Of a stretch of DNA of 64,000 bases, positions 7,716 to 17,445 are shown in pieces. The position numbers were made by a program, and so were the translations under genes. The DNA is from Eubacterium plexicaudatum ASF492. GTDB lineage: Bacteria; Bacillota; Clostridia; Lachnospirales; Lachnospiraceae. Positions within the stretch are counted from its first letter, which is position 1. Each line of letters starts with the position of its first letter. Where the stretch lies: NCBI RefSeq assembly GCF_000364225.2, contig NZ_AQFT02000001.1, positions 3,119,501-3,183,500 on the forward strand, in the 5' to 3' direction. The notes beneath the pieces are model-generated. The model worked only from the letters and a program-made list of their open reading frames with translations, searched no databases and had not been told where the DNA came from.

Positions 7716-9692
7716 TCACAATAAAAAGTCAGGGAACTGTGAGTAGTACACAATCCCGGAAAGCACAAAATATGCGTTCCCTAAAAAAATACCGTTGCCC
7801 CACATTTTATACTCGGCACTGTCGGAATGCGGGTTTTTCAGCCATTTGATAATCTGCTTATCGGTCTTTGGCTTTGAGGAAGTCCCCATAATTTTGCGAT
7901 GAGTTTCAAAAACCTCCCTCCAGAATTCCAAATCTTCATCCGTGGGATTTTCTGTTCCCAGATCCGCACACCACCAGTCGGGGAAGCCCTGCAGCCTTGC
8001 ACATTCGGTCGGAGTTAATCTGCGGACAATATAATGCGGTTCGGTGGTCTGCTCCTTTGCCACGCAGGGCGGGTCTTTATAATCGGTAGCCACCAGCGTG
8101 TTTGCCAGTTCTTTTTCTGCGATAGTGTGATGGGAATTTTTGCTTGTGCAGTAAACAGGATGCGCTACGGCATTTGCTCCTCTTGCAATGATAGGAAGCT
8201 CAACCTCCTCATCAACCGTTATGCCGAACCGGGCGTTTTTACCCTGATTAAAAGCGGCACGGTCAATTCCATAAGCTACCACATGGTGATCCGTGGCATT
8301 CAAAGTGAAAGAAACATCTTCGTTTATGCCGCTGCCCTGGGGACCATTTTTATCTTTTCTTCCAATCATGGAACCCTGCAGGGCAACAACCGCCATCCCG
8401 CCCTGATTTTTTGCCGGTGACTGGTTACTTGTATCAATCGTTCTCACCGTCTCAGCTTCATAAAATCCGCTGTACGGATTATCCGATTTCATGGAATTGC
8501 TGTCTTTGGAACATATCCCATAAACAACTGCCACGCCGCCCTGGTTGGAATCGGGAGCATTTCCGCCTGTGTCAATCGTCCTTGCCGTTTCCGTTTCATA
8601 ACAGTTCTGACGGGCGTTCTTCGTTCCCTCGGAAGTAAAACGCACATCATAGCATTTAGGCTTTTCCATAACAAGCGGAATGTTCCCGCCACCCGTACCC
8701 ATGCGTGAAGTCAGAGTCTGGCACATATTATCTCCAGACAGCCTCACCCGGCTGTCGGCAGGATGGTTTTCCAAAGCTACCGCCGCAGGGACAGTGCCGG
8801 CTCTTAAGGTCGGTGCGGTTTCTTCTTCATAACCGATACCCCTCGCTTTCGCCGAATGTTCCGTGCAGAAGCCTGCCGATTCCATAACACAGGGCGGATG
8901 ATGGGATTCTGCTCTCAATGTGCAGGTCACATCTTCCGTTACATCCATTCTGTTTCCACCCTGGTCGTTCAGACACAGCCTGCCTGCCGTTCCAGCGCCT
9001 TCTTTAAGATTAGCGGCAGCTCCTTGCCACGACTTGAAGCCCTGCGGAGTATACCCAGACACGCCTTCTGACTCAAATAATATTTTTCCTGCACACCCGC
9101 CTGCAAAATCTGCGACAAGGTAGATGCGTTTTCTCCGCTGGGGGACTCCCCAAAACTGCGCATCGAACACCCGCCATGCGACGGAGTAGCCGTCTCCCAG
9201 GATTTCCCCTGCATTCTGCCATTTTGCAGATCCAGGGACATACACACAGGGGTCTTTGACTTTGCAGATTTCTTCGAGGACGGCTTTGAAGTCTTTCCCT
9301 TTGTTTGACGAGAATGCCCCTGGGACATTTTCCCACACCACAAATCTTGGATACCTGCCATCTGTCTTACACCTCATTTCTTTAACGATCCTTACCGCCT
9401 GGTAGAATAAATTACTGCGTGAGCCGCCAAGCCCCTCACGTTTTCCCGCAATGGACATATCCTGGCAGGGCGAACCGAAAGTGATGATATCAACGGGCGG
9501 AAGCTTTGCACCGTCAAGTGTGGAAACATCGCCGTAATGCTCCACCTGCGGCAGCCTTTTTGTTGTGACACGGATAGGAAAAGGCTCGATCTCCGATGCC
9601 CACAAAGGGGTGATACCGGAAATCAAGCCTCCAAGTTCAAAACCTCCAGAGCCTGAGAATAAACTCCCAAGCGTTAAATTTTTATTCTCCAT
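7716..9692 (-). CDS. DNA (cytosine-5) methyltransferase
   Basis: 658 residues. Motif I LFSGSGGFELGG (residues 11-22) binds SAM, motif IV GSPCQDMS carries the catalytic Cys76, motif VI is ENVPG (121-125), and the C-terminal RRLTPTECARLQGFPDWW and GNAYFVL correspond to motifs IX-X. The stretch between motifs VIII and IX is unusually long and built of degenerate repeats such as ETARTIDT and ETVRTIDT, each followed by NQGG. The ATG at 9692 has GGAGGT 8 bases upstream and overlaps the ParB-methyltransferase stop by 11 bases. Probably protects phage DNA from host restriction. Confidence 0.93.
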   Translation of the reverse strand: MENKNLTLGSLFSGSGGFELGGLISGITPLWASEIEPFPIRVTTKRLPQVEHYGDVSTLDGAKLPPVDIITFGSPCQDMSIAGKREGLGGSRSNLFYQAVRIVKEMRCKTDGRYPRFVVWENVPGAFSSNKGKDFKAVLEEICKVKDPCVYVPGSAKWQNAGEILGDGYSVAWRVFDAQFWGVPQRRKRIYLVADFAGGCAGKILFESEGVSGYTPQGFKSWQGAAANLKEGAGTAGRLCLNDQGGNRMDVTEDVTCTLRAESHHPPCVMESAGFCTEHSAKARGIGYEEETAPTLRAGTVPAAVALENHPADSRVRLSGDNMCQTLTSRMGTGGGNIPLVMEKPKCYDVRFTSEGTKNARQNCYETETARTIDTGGNAPDSNQGGVAVVYGICSKDSNSMKSDNPYSGFYEAETVRTIDTSNQSPAKNQGGMAVVALQGSMIGRKDKNGPQGSGINEDVSFTLNATDHHVVAYGIDRAAFNQGKNARFGITVDEEVELPIIARGANAVAHPVYCTSKNSHHTIAEKELANTLVATDYKDPPCVAKEQTTEPHYIVRRLTPTECARLQGFPDWWCADLGTENPTDEDLEFWREVFETHRKIMGTSSKPKTDKQIIKWLKNPHSDSAEYKMWGNGIFLGNAYFVLSGIVYYSQFPDFLL

Positions 9693-10926
9693 CCGCACCG
9701 ACCTCCAGCTCATCAAACTTTATGTTCTGGCTGTCACGCACCACGTACACATTTTCCGTTGTACCTGCCTGTTCAATAAATCTTTTCACAATGACATCAC
9801 AGAACTTTTCATCAAGCTCAATGGTATGGCACACGCGGTTCGTCTGCTCACAGGCGATCAGTGTAGAGCCGCTGCCGCCGAATGGATCAAGCACAATACA
9901 GTTGCTCATACTGGAATTTTTAATCGGATATGCGACCAGCGGAACAGGCTTCATGGTCGGATGGTCGCCGTTTTTCTTCGGTTTGTCAAATTCCCAGATG
10001 GTGGACTCTTTCCTGCCTGTGTACCACTGGTGTCTGCCTTTCTTCTTCCATCCGAACAGAACCGGCTCATGCTGCCACTGATACGGACTCCTGCCGAGCA
10101 CAAGGCTCTGCTTCTTCCAGATACACGTCCCCGAAAGATAAAATCCTGCGTCTGCAAATGCTTTTCTGAAATTCAGCCCTTCTGTATCTGCATGGAAAAC
10201 ATAGATGCTGGCGTCATCCGCCATAACCTTTTCCATGTTGGTAAAGGCGTCAAGCAGAAACTTATAAAATTTGCCATTTTCCATGTTGTCATTTTTGATT
10301 TTTCCCGCCGAGCCCTCATAGTTTACGTTATAAGGCGGGTCCGTCACCACAAGGTTGGCTTTCTTCCCGTCCATCAGAAGTGTGTATGTTTCCTCCCTGG
10401 TGCTGTCACCGCAGATAAGACGGTGGTTTCCAAGCAGCCAGAGGTCGCCGCTTTTCGTCACGGGCGGCTTTTCCAGTTCTGCATCTACATCAAAGCCATC
10501 ATCCTTCACTTCGCTGTCTGTCTCAAATAAATCTGCGATCTCACTCTCGTCAAATCCCGTCAGGCCGACATCAAAGGACTCCGCCTGCAGAGCCTCAATC
10601 TCAACCCTCAGAAGTTCTTCATCCCAGCCTGCGTCCATTGCCATGCGGTTGTCGGCTAAGATATATGCTTTCTTCTGGGCATCAGTAAGATAATCTGCAA
10701 ACACACATGGCACTTCTGGGATACCCTCTGCCTTTGCTGCCTCAATCCTGCCGTGGCCGGCTATGACATTGAAGCCACGGTCAATAATAACGGGATTAAT
10801 AAAGCCGAACTCACGCAGGGATGAGCGGAGTTTATTGATCTGCTCCGCAGAATGTGTCCTCGCATTGTTCACATACGGTATCAATTTTTCAGTGGATATG
10901 AGCTGCATTTCCGTTGTCGTTTTCAA
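9682..10926 (-). CDS. ParB-like nuclease domain fused to an N6/N4 DNA methyltransferase
   Basis: 414 residues. Residues 5-90 form a ParB/sulfiredoxin-type domain with the GHGR box (57-60). From about residue 165 follows an amino-DNA methyltransferase: catalytic DPPYNV (196-201) precedes the SAM-binding DPFGGSGST (about 345-353), the beta-class order. This fusion is widespread in phages, where it methylates adenine or cytosine amino groups and may nick DNA. It is translationally coupled to the cytosine methyltransferase downstream and a 52-residue protein upstream. Confidence 0.93.
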   Translation of the reverse strand: MKTTTEMQLISTEKLIPYVNNARTHSAEQINKLRSSLREFGFINPVIIDRGFNVIAGHGRIEAAKAEGIPEVPCVFADYLTDAQKKAYILADNRMAMDAGWDEELLRVEIEALQAESFDVGLTGFDESEIADLFETDSEVKDDGFDVDAELEKPPVTKSGDLWLLGNHRLICGDSTREETYTLLMDGKKANLVVTDPPYNVNYEGSAGKIKNDNMENGKFYKFLLDAFTNMEKVMADDASIYVFHADTEGLNFRKAFADAGFYLSGTCIWKKQSLVLGRSPYQWQHEPVLFGWKKKGRHQWYTGRKESTIWEFDKPKKNGDHPTMKPVPLVAYPIKNSSMSNCIVLDPFGGSGSTLIACEQTNRVCHTIELDEKFCDVIVKRFIEQAGTTENVYVVRDSQNIKFDELEVGADGE

Positions 10927-11085
10927 TTACCCGCACCTCCTGTCCAGCAGCTTATACAAGCCTTTCTCCGCACCTTTGATATCCCCGGCAAATGCCTGAC
11001 CCTTGATGGTGCGGTACTGCTGCCTTGTTAAATTTTTCTTATTGGCATTCAGCGTCTTCATAAATTCTGTAAGTTCTGTTTTCAT
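10927..11085 (-). CDS. Small phage protein, 52 residues
   Basis: A short frame beginning MKTELTEFMKTLNANKKNLT and ending LYKLLDRRCG. It is basic and helical with no Cys cluster. It fills the gap between the small terminase and the ParB-methyltransferase exactly, ending within a base of the next start. The middle reads LTRQQYRTIKGQAFAGD, a pattern I have seen in small clostridial phage proteins beside this methyltransferase. Function unknown. Confidence 0.7.
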   Translation of the reverse strand: MKTELTEFMKTLNANKKNLTRQQYRTIKGQAFAGDIKGAEKGLYKLLDRRCG

Positions 11086-11086
11086 A

Positions 11087-11629
11087 TCAGTTTCCTTTCC
11101 TCGCCCTCAAGAGCCGCTCCATCACATCATCCTGCGGTGTGTTCCCTGAAAACTCCACCGAGCAGTTCTCCTTGACGATCTGGTATATCTGCATCCAGCA
11201 GTAATTGGTCTGTTTCATGTAAGACTGGCTCATGGCGACATAAGGGGAAGCGATAGCCGCCCCTGTGGTCGGGTGTTTTGCAAGAAACCCCGTGGAGGAA
11301 ACAATCTCCTCACACTGAATCCAGCGGGACACGCTCATCGCATACTGCTCCACCATCTGGACGGTGACCAGCCTGTCACAGTTCCTCACCTTAAGCCAGG
11401 CATAGGTTTCACGGTAGACTTCCTCCGCCACCAGCTCACGGCCGCTTTTCTGCGGCGATTTCAAAAAATCTTTCACTGGCGGCACATCCACGCCTTCCAG
11501 CTCCGCAGGCACCATCAGGACTTCTGCGAAACGTCCCTCACTGATTTTTTCCGTGAGTGCCTTTGGCTTCCTGCCTGCGCCCGGCCTTGCACCGCCGCGG
11601 TTACTGCCGTCCTTTGCCACTGTTTTCAC
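11087..11629 (-). CDS. Phage terminase small subunit, P27 family
   Basis: About 180 residues. The N-terminal GGARPGAGRKPK is the DNA-binding arm typical of P27-type small terminases. The rest is helical (VEQYAMSVSRWIQCEE, YMKQTNYCWMQIYQIV). The subunit recognises the packaging site and recruits the large subunit. The frame stays open upstream to 11824 with non-phage-like sequence. I prefer the GTG at 11629, though another GTG at 11620 is possible and the ribosome site is weak. It follows the HNH gene, an order common in cos-type phages. Confidence 0.85.
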   Translation of the reverse strand: MKTVAKDGSNRGGARPGAGRKPKALTEKISEGRFAEVLMVPAELEGVDVPPVKDFLKSPQKSGRELVAEEVYRETYAWLKVRNCDRLVTVQMVEQYAMSVSRWIQCEEIVSSTGFLAKHPTTGAAIASPYVAMSQSYMKQTNYCWMQIYQIVKENCSVEFSGNTPQDDVMERLLRARKGN

Positions 11630-11814
11630 CCCCGTTTCTTTGATTTCCTTTGAAAAAATGCTGCGGAAATCAAACGCCGCAGCATACGAAAACCATATTA
11701 AATACTGGAAAAACCAACAGGTTAATACCCCGTTTGATTTCCGCTTTTTATGCGTGTGACCCCGGCACCGTTGCCCGGCGGTTTCCATTTTAGGGATTTT
11801 GACCGCCCCTGGGG

Positions 11815-12168
11815 TCAGTGCCACCTGTCGCCGCGCTCTGCATGAATCCTTGAATGGCAGGATTTACAAAGGGAAATTAAATTGCTCCTGTCATGCGTCC
11901 CGCCTTCGGACAAAGGTTTCTTATGGTGTACTTCCTCAACAGGCACAAGAATTCCTTTCCCATAGCACTGCTCACAGAACGGGTGCGTCTTTACATAGCT
12001 GTCACGGATTCTTTTCCATGCACGCCCATACCTACGGCGTACAGCAGGGTCCCTGCCATACTTCTCGTAGTGTTTGTTCATAAGCTTCGTGTGTTCCTCA
12101 CAGAACCGCCCGTCGGTAAGTTTCGGACAGCCGGGATAAGAACACGGCCGCTTTGGTTTTCTCGGCAT
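11815..12168 (-). CDS. Phage HNH endonuclease
   Basis: 117 residues. A first Cys cluster (CSYPGC near residue 8, then FCEEH) is followed by CEQCYGKG. The HNH core VHHKKPLSEGGTHDRSNLISL and CKSCHSRIH carries the His-His, Asn and zinc-binding Cys pairs. HNH proteins next to terminases help cleave the packaging site in cos phages. The ATG at 12168 has GAGGTGGAG upstream; an extended upstream frame lacks support. Confidence 0.9.
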   Translation of the reverse strand: MPRKPKRPCSYPGCPKLTDGRFCEEHTKLMNKHYEKYGRDPAVRRRYGRAWKRIRDSYVKTHPFCEQCYGKGILVPVEEVHHKKPLSEGGTHDRSNLISLCKSCHSRIHAERGDRWH

Positions 12169-12306
12169 CAGCTCCACCTCCTTTTTTGGCATAAAGAAAG
12201 CCACCCACAGGATTAATCCCATGAATGGCCTGGTGCTTTACGCAATTTTCTATGATACTATCATACTACTTTTCCCTGTGCCAAACTACGGCAAAGTGTG
12301 CCAACA

Positions 12307-12717
12307 TTAATCCGGCACGGAAAAATTTTTCAAAGCCGATGCATGGATGCGGTGGACAGTGCGGTTTGAAACGTGGAGCCTTTCTCCAATCTCCTCCCAG
12401 GTACAGTTATTAAGATAGCGGTAGGTCAGAAGCAGACGCTCCTCACGGTCGCTGACCTTTTCCACCGAACCGCTGACCTGCTTTTTCAAAACCACCAGCT
12501 GACAAAGTTCTTTGTGTATTTTCTGCTCCATCTCTATGATGTCGCTGAGATATTTTACAAAGGGCGGTTCCGTGTTCCTGCTGCACTGTACACGCTCGCC
12601 GAAGTTTGAACCTGATATCCTGCCCGCCAGCTCACGCAGGTGTTCCAGCTCCTCCGTATCGGAGTCTATCAGTTCATTCAGCCTGTATGCCTGCATCAGA
12701 TATTCTTTCGCTGTCAT
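12307..12717 (-). CDS. Sigma-70 region 4-like phage regulator (DUF1492/RinA-like)
   Basis: 136 residues. The C-terminal third (REERLLLTYRYLNNCTWEEI, then GERLHVSNRTVHRIHASAL) is a helix-turn-helix like sigma region 4. The N-terminal part is a long helix (YRLNELIDSDTEELEHLREL). Proteins of this kind sit just before the packaging genes and activate late transcription. Its place between the replication module and HNH/terminase fits that. GGAGGTGGC precedes the ATG. Confidence 0.8.
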   Translation of the reverse strand: MTAKEYLMQAYRLNELIDSDTEELEHLRELAGRISGSNFGERVQCSRNTEPPFVKYLSDIIEMEQKIHKELCQLVVLKKQVSGSVEKVSDREERLLLTYRYLNNCTWEEIGERLHVSNRTVHRIHASALKNFSVPD

Positions 12718-13622
12718 AAGCCACCTCCGAAAATGAAATTCCCCCGGATTGACTCTGGTTTTCGTTGATTGTCATAGGTTGGCTTTTACCGCATCTATCA
12801 AAGCGGACTGCGAGGTGTCTTTTAATTCCAGCGCTTTCATGATCCGCTCGTCAATGGTTCCCTTTGTGATGATGTGCTGCACCACCACGGTCTCCGATTC
12901 CTGCCCCTGCCGCCACAGCCTCGCCACCGTCTGCTGGTACAGTTCCAGCGACCAGGTAAGCCCGAACCATACCAGCGCCGAACCGCCGCTCTGGAGATTC
13001 AGCCCGTGTCCTGCCGATGCAGGGTGTATCAAAGCAACCGGCAGCTCCCCGCTGTTCCAACGCCTGATGCTTGCTGTGGTATCCAGCTTTGCAAACGGGA
13101 TATGCAGGGAGTTAAGCCGTTTGGAAATCCTCTCCAGGTCATGCCTGAACCAGTAAGCCACCAGAAGCGGCCTGCCGTTCATGCTCTCAATGATATCCTC
13201 CAGTGCATCCAGCTTTCGGCTGTGTATCTCTATGACCTCCTGTTTATCATCATATATCGCTCCGTTTGCCATCTGACTCAGCTTTCCAGAAAGGGAAGTG
13301 GCATTGGCGGCTGTAATCTCTCCGTCTGTCAGCTCCAGTACCAGGTCTGATTTCAGTCTGTCGTACTTCCCACGCTCTTTGTCTGAAAGCTGTACTTCAT
13401 ACCCGCTGCTGATTAACTTTGGCATCTGCAGATGGTCAGTAGATTTCATGGAAATCGTGATATCGGAGATTTTACCATATATCTGCTTTTCCGCCCCAGG
13501 CAGGGGTTTGTAAGAAAATATTATCTGCCCGTTCCGTTTATCAGGCTGGAAGTAGGCGGTGCGGTACTGGCCGATAAACCTTCCAAGCCGTTCTCCCATA
13601 TCCAGCAGACGGAACTCTGCAA

Positions 13623-14263
13623 CTGAACCACTACCGGCTAAAGCCGGTAGGTTCGGTGGGCTGCTAAAGCAGCCTAAAGACGTTTCTCCGTATAGTTCTC
13701 GCTTACTCTGATACGTTTATCCTATTTCAAAGTTATCGGACTTTGTTTTTTCCTGCAAATCTTGGTTTTTAATATACTCTTTGATAATTTCATCCGTCAC
13801 ATTCCCGCTGCTTGCCACAAAGTATCCCCTTGCCCATAAATGCTGTCCCCAAAACTGTTTATTTAATTCCTTATATTCCATCTGCAGTTTCCTGGATGTA
13901 TTTCCTTTTATATATTGCACCAGCTTACTTGCTGAAAGGTGGGGCGGAACAGAAACCAACAGATGTATATGGTCGCTGCCCACATGGCCTGCCAGTATTT
14001 CTACTTCATTGCTCTGACATACCATACGGATCAGCTCTCTTGCCCTTAAAGCTATCTTTCCAATTATCACAGGTTTACGGTATTTTGTTATCCATACCAA
14101 GTGATATTTAATATCATATGTGCAGTGCGACGATTTTCTGTAATTTTCCATGATTTCACCTCAGGTTTAGTATTCCTATTTTAGCTTTAGATTAAACCTA
14201 AAGTCATAGGGTTTACCTAAAGGTTTCGCCTAAAGGCGAGGGTTTTAACCCCATTATACAGAC
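13623..14263 (-). mobile_element. IS200-like insertion sequence
   Basis: About 641 bases encoding only a Y1 transposase. The ends carry subterminal hairpins as expected for IS200/IS605: CTACCGGC-TAAA-GCCGGTAG (13631-13650) and GGCTGC-TAAA-GCAGCC (about 13659-13675) at one end, TCGCC-TTTA-GGCGA (about 14227-14240) at the other. There are no terminal inverted repeats or target duplication. The boundaries are inferred from where the helicase frame stops and resumes, and could be off by a few bases. Confidence 0.88.
13717..14151 (-). CDS. tnpA: IS200/IS605-family Y1 transposase
   Basis: 144 residues. The HUH metal site is HIH at residues 61-63 (GHVGSDHIHLLVSVPP). The catalytic Tyr126 lies in DEIIKEYIKNQ. 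These transposases move single-stranded DNA by peel-and-paste, usually on the lagging strand. Length matches the 130-155 residues of the family. No tnpB is present, which makes the element IS200-like rather than IS605. Confidence 0.95.
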   Translation of the reverse strand: MENYRKSSHCTYDIKYHLVWITKYRKPVIIGKIALRARELIRMVCQSNEVEILAGHVGSDHIHLLVSVPPHLSASKLVQYIKGNTSRKLQMEYKELNKQFWGQHLWARGYFVASSGNVTDEIIKEYIKNQDLQEKTKSDNFEIG

Positions 14264-14752
14264 AATAAATCCATCAGCCCGTTGCTGCTTGGCGTTCCTG
14301 TCAGCCCCACAATTCGTTTTACCTTTGGCCTTACTTTCATCAGTGCTTTAAACCTCTTCGTCTGGTGGTTTTTGAAGGATGACAGCTCATCAATTACCAG
14401 CATATCAAAGTCAAAGGGGATACCGCTCTCAGTAATCAGCCACTGCACATTTTCACGGTTGATGATATAAATATCAGCCTCCGCTTTCAATGCCGCAATC
14501 CGTTCTGCCACCGTACCGACTGCCACACTGTATTTCAATTCTTTTAAGTGATCCCACTTTTCGATTTCAGCACTCCATGTATTTCTTGCCACCCGCAGAG
14601 GGGCTAAAATTAATATTTTATGAACCTCAAAGCTGTCAAACAGCAGACTGGCAAGTGCGGTCAGCGTAATGCTCGTTTTGCCAAGCCCCATATCCAAAAG
14701 GACTGCTGCAACCGGGTGGGATTCAATATATCCGACTGCATATTTTTGATAA

Positions 14753-15034
14753 TCATGTGGACTGTATTTCATCAACTATTCCTCCAATCTGCGACTCGTC
14801 ATCTAGCACATACACTCTGAATCCTAACCGCCGTAACAGCCTGTGCCGTGCTAACTGCAGGGGGCGTGGCTTTTCTCCAGGAGCTTTTACCTCCACAAAC
14901 GCCATTTTCCCACCAGGGAGAAGTACGATTCTGTCAGGCACCCCATCAAAACCGGGCGATGTGAACTTAAGTGCCAGACCTCCGACGGCCTTAACAGCCG
15001 CCACAAATTTCTGTTCTATGGTTTTCTCTCTCAT
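14753..15034 (-). CDS. VRR-NUC domain nuclease
   Basis: 93 residues, the size of stand-alone viral VRR-NUC proteins. The PD-(D/E)XK core is visible as GVPDRIVLLPGGKMAFVEVK, followed by PRPLQLARHRLLRRLG. These nucleases resolve branched DNA in replication or packaging. The gene overlaps the start of the SNF2 helicase by 23 bases, an arrangement repeated in many phages. Confidence 0.92.
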   Translation of the reverse strand: MREKTIEQKFVAAVKAVGGLALKFTSPGFDGVPDRIVLLPGGKMAFVEVKAPGEKPRPLQLARHRLLRRLGFRVYVLDDESQIGGIVDEIQST

Positions 15035-15079
15035 GCAATAACCTCCAAACCCTTATATTTTCAGCATTCCAGGCTTTGT

Positions 15080-15185
15080 GGTGTAGGTCGGTGAAGGTCG
15101 TACCTTAAAACTCTCTATAGGTAATTTTTTACTAAAAAACTGCCCTAAAGGGGGTTTTATACGGAGACCTACACCGACCTACACC
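15080..15185. repeat. Inverted pair of tandem 10-mers, possible replication origin
   Basis: 15080-15099 reads GGTGTAGGTCGGTGAAGGTC, two near-identical 10-mers. 15166-15185 reads GACCTACACCGACCTACACC, two identical 10-mers in the opposite sense. The arms pair over 20 bases with one mismatch. The 66-base spacer is AT-rich with a smaller inverted repeat around ATTTTTTACTAAAAAA. The site lies just after the primase-helicase gene and before VRR-NUC, a plausible place for iterons bound by the replication initiator. Role is inference. Confidence 0.7.
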
Positions 15186-15206
15186 CTTACCGAAAAATGG
15201 GTGTTT

Positions 15207-17445
15207 TTAACCGCCCACTTCCTCATCCTGAAGACGCAGACCATATACAGTGATTCCAACTTTCGTCCTCCTTCTGGAAAAGCCCGCCATTTCCAGTGCA
15301 TTGTAAAAATCCGCAGTGCTTCTCGCATATTCTCCCGTCTGCGCACAGTAGCAGCGGTATGCACGGTACAGTTCTCCAGACTTTTCCGTATAATTCGCCG
15401 CCACCTCGCAGCACTCACCCAGGAAATGCCCAAGCCAATCATTATCCTCACGGTACGATTTGATGGCATCCTCCACGCAGGCAGGGCAGGGGATGTGGAA
15501 GTTTCTGCTGATCACTTTTTTTGCACCCTCAATAATCCACGCCATGACCGCTGGGGCAGCTTCCGACACAAGGAAATCGGCATAATTCTTCACATCCCCG
15601 GCGCCCTCTATTCTGGCATGGAACGGTATCACAATTAAACGCCTCCACGTCCCAGGGTCATTTGCACCCACCCTTGGCAGGTGGTTGGTATACAGCACAA
15701 GGGTATGGCTCGGCGTAAAGGAAAACGGGTCCTTATACTTTTTCTCCGCAAAAATCTCATCCGTGGAACACATCTGCTTGACCACGGCAGTGTTCAGGCG
15801 CATCCCTTCTTCCAGTTCTGCGGCAATGATTAGACGCTTTCCTTTGGCTTCGGCAAGCTCCGGCTTCACATTCCTCTTGCATCCGACCGTGAGGGTATCG
15901 GAGGACATATTGCCGCTGTAAGTCCCAAGCACACGGGCTATGGTGTTCCAGAACGTGGATTTGCCGTTCCTGCCCTCGCCGTAGGCAATGACCAACGACT
16001 CCATATAGACACGGCCGACCGCAGCCATGCCCACAATCTGCTGCACATAATCGATCAGCTCCGCGTCACCGCAGAAAATAGTGTTGAGCGAATCCTGCCA
16101 CAGTTCTTTGCCTTTATCACCTGGTTCGGCTGCCGTAATCTTTGTGATATAATCCTCCGAGCTGTGGTCACGCCTGCCTTCCAGGCCATCGGGTAGATAA
16201 TAAGTCCCATCGGGCGTGTTCAGCAGAAAGCCGTCTTTATCAAGGTCTGACACACTGATCTCCAGCATCGGCTTTGCCGCCTGCAGGGCCGACACAATAT
16301 ATTTCATATCCCTGCGTTTCATCACGAACGCTTTATATGCCAGTGCGGTTTTATATGCAAGATAAGCATCCGTCTGGCTGCTGCTGATCTTCTTCTCCAG
16401 AGCCTTGCCGCCCGACACAATGTCATCTTCCGAAACACCCATATCCACCAGTGCCCGCCGTGTGCGTGACACCTCGTCTTTTGCATCCTCAAGCTGCAGG
16501 TCAAGAAATTCCTCCGCTGCCCCTACTGCCTGCTGCTTGGACTCCACCCAATACTGCCCACAGAAACGCAGGTAGTCCGTTGCCGCCGTATAACGCAGTT
16601 CTGCGCCATACTCCCTTGCCAGCACCTTTGCCTGCCCGATGTCGGAATAATCCCCAGGCTTTAAAGTTTCCCTTGCAAATTCATCATTGTATTCGTCCGG
16701 GGCAACATAGCCGTCCTGCCTTTTCACCTTTTCCGCAAAGCGGCAGGCACTCTGCCAGATCATAGACAGTTCCGCATCTTCAAGAGGAGGGCTGCATTTA
16801 TCCGCCTCCTCCATAAAAATCCCATATGCCTTTTCTGTTGCACCGTAACGCTTCACTACACGCCCCGCAAAATGCGACATGGTGGCGTTCCTCTGTCCCT
16901 GCGGAATCTCCCTGCTGCCCTGCAGTTTCACGATACAGTCGATGGTAATCTCACCCTCATGCCATAAGATCCCACTGCACGGATTTCCAAAATAAACCTT
17001 GCAGAATCGATGGCATTGCCGTCAAAAAACGGGAATTTCTGATGGATTGCCTTTTTCAGAGCGGCGCAAGCCTCACCGTCTGTAATCGGGTCATGTGGGA
17101 AGTACACATGAAACCTCGGCCTTGCAGACCTGCCGTCCTTTGGTTTCATATGGTTACGGCTTGGCACTACAACAAAGCCACATCTTTTCCTATTTTTTCT
17201 TCTAAATCCTTCGGATGAACCCAGTCTGCGGGATTGTCAGAATGGTCATTGTCACAGTCCATCACGTCCACATCGCAGGAGAGGAAATTATCCCCGCTCC
17301 TGCGGCAGTTTTTGAATTCCGCACATACATGGTCAAACGCCATGACCTCCATGCAGTCATCTTCATTGTCAACGACACGTCTGTTTGGATAAATGCTGTT
17401 CTTTGCATTGCCCCTGCAGTTTGCCGTGTAAAATGTCATTTTCAA
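15207..17445 (-). CDS. Phage primase-helicase (AEP-like primase plus SF3 helicase), two frameshifts
   Basis: 746 residues after repair. The N-terminal part begins MKMTFYTANCRGNAKNSIYP and contains LSCDVDVMDCDNDHS and SARFIFGNP, like primase-polymerase domains of phage replication proteins. The middle has the D5-type domain. The C-terminal SF3 helicase has Walker A GEGRNGKST and VLYTNHLPRVGANDPGTWRR. As given it is three pieces: runs at 17174-17176 (A3) and 16989-16992 (A4) each need one more base. Repair restores FVVVPSRNHMKPK and FIFGNPCSGILWHEG. It primes and unwinds phage DNA for the nearby polymerase. Confidence 0.88.

Larger units (their letters stand above)
12772..14775 (-). pseudogene. 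SNF2-family helicase split by an IS200-like insertion
   Basis: The N-terminal part (14264-14775) has the Walker A-type LDMGLGKTSITL, the DELSSFKN box and GLTGTPSSNGLMDL. The C-terminal part (12772-13622) resumes at AEFRLLDMGERLGRF and holds SAGHGLNLQSGG and the arginine-finger segment VARLWRQGQ. Joining the two flanks gives a continuous helicase of about 450 residues. The interrupting 640 bases are a transposon. The enzyme is a usual member of this replication module, next to VRR-NUC. Both halves keep intact frames, so the insertion is probably recent. The stop inside the element truncates the product. Confidence 0.9.

Noticed and set aside
9565-10530. Open plus-strand frame of 321 codons opposite the ParB-methyltransferase
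   Set aside because: It lies antisense to a clear DPPY methyltransferase, has no ribosome site and reads as low-complexity His/Phe-rich sequence.
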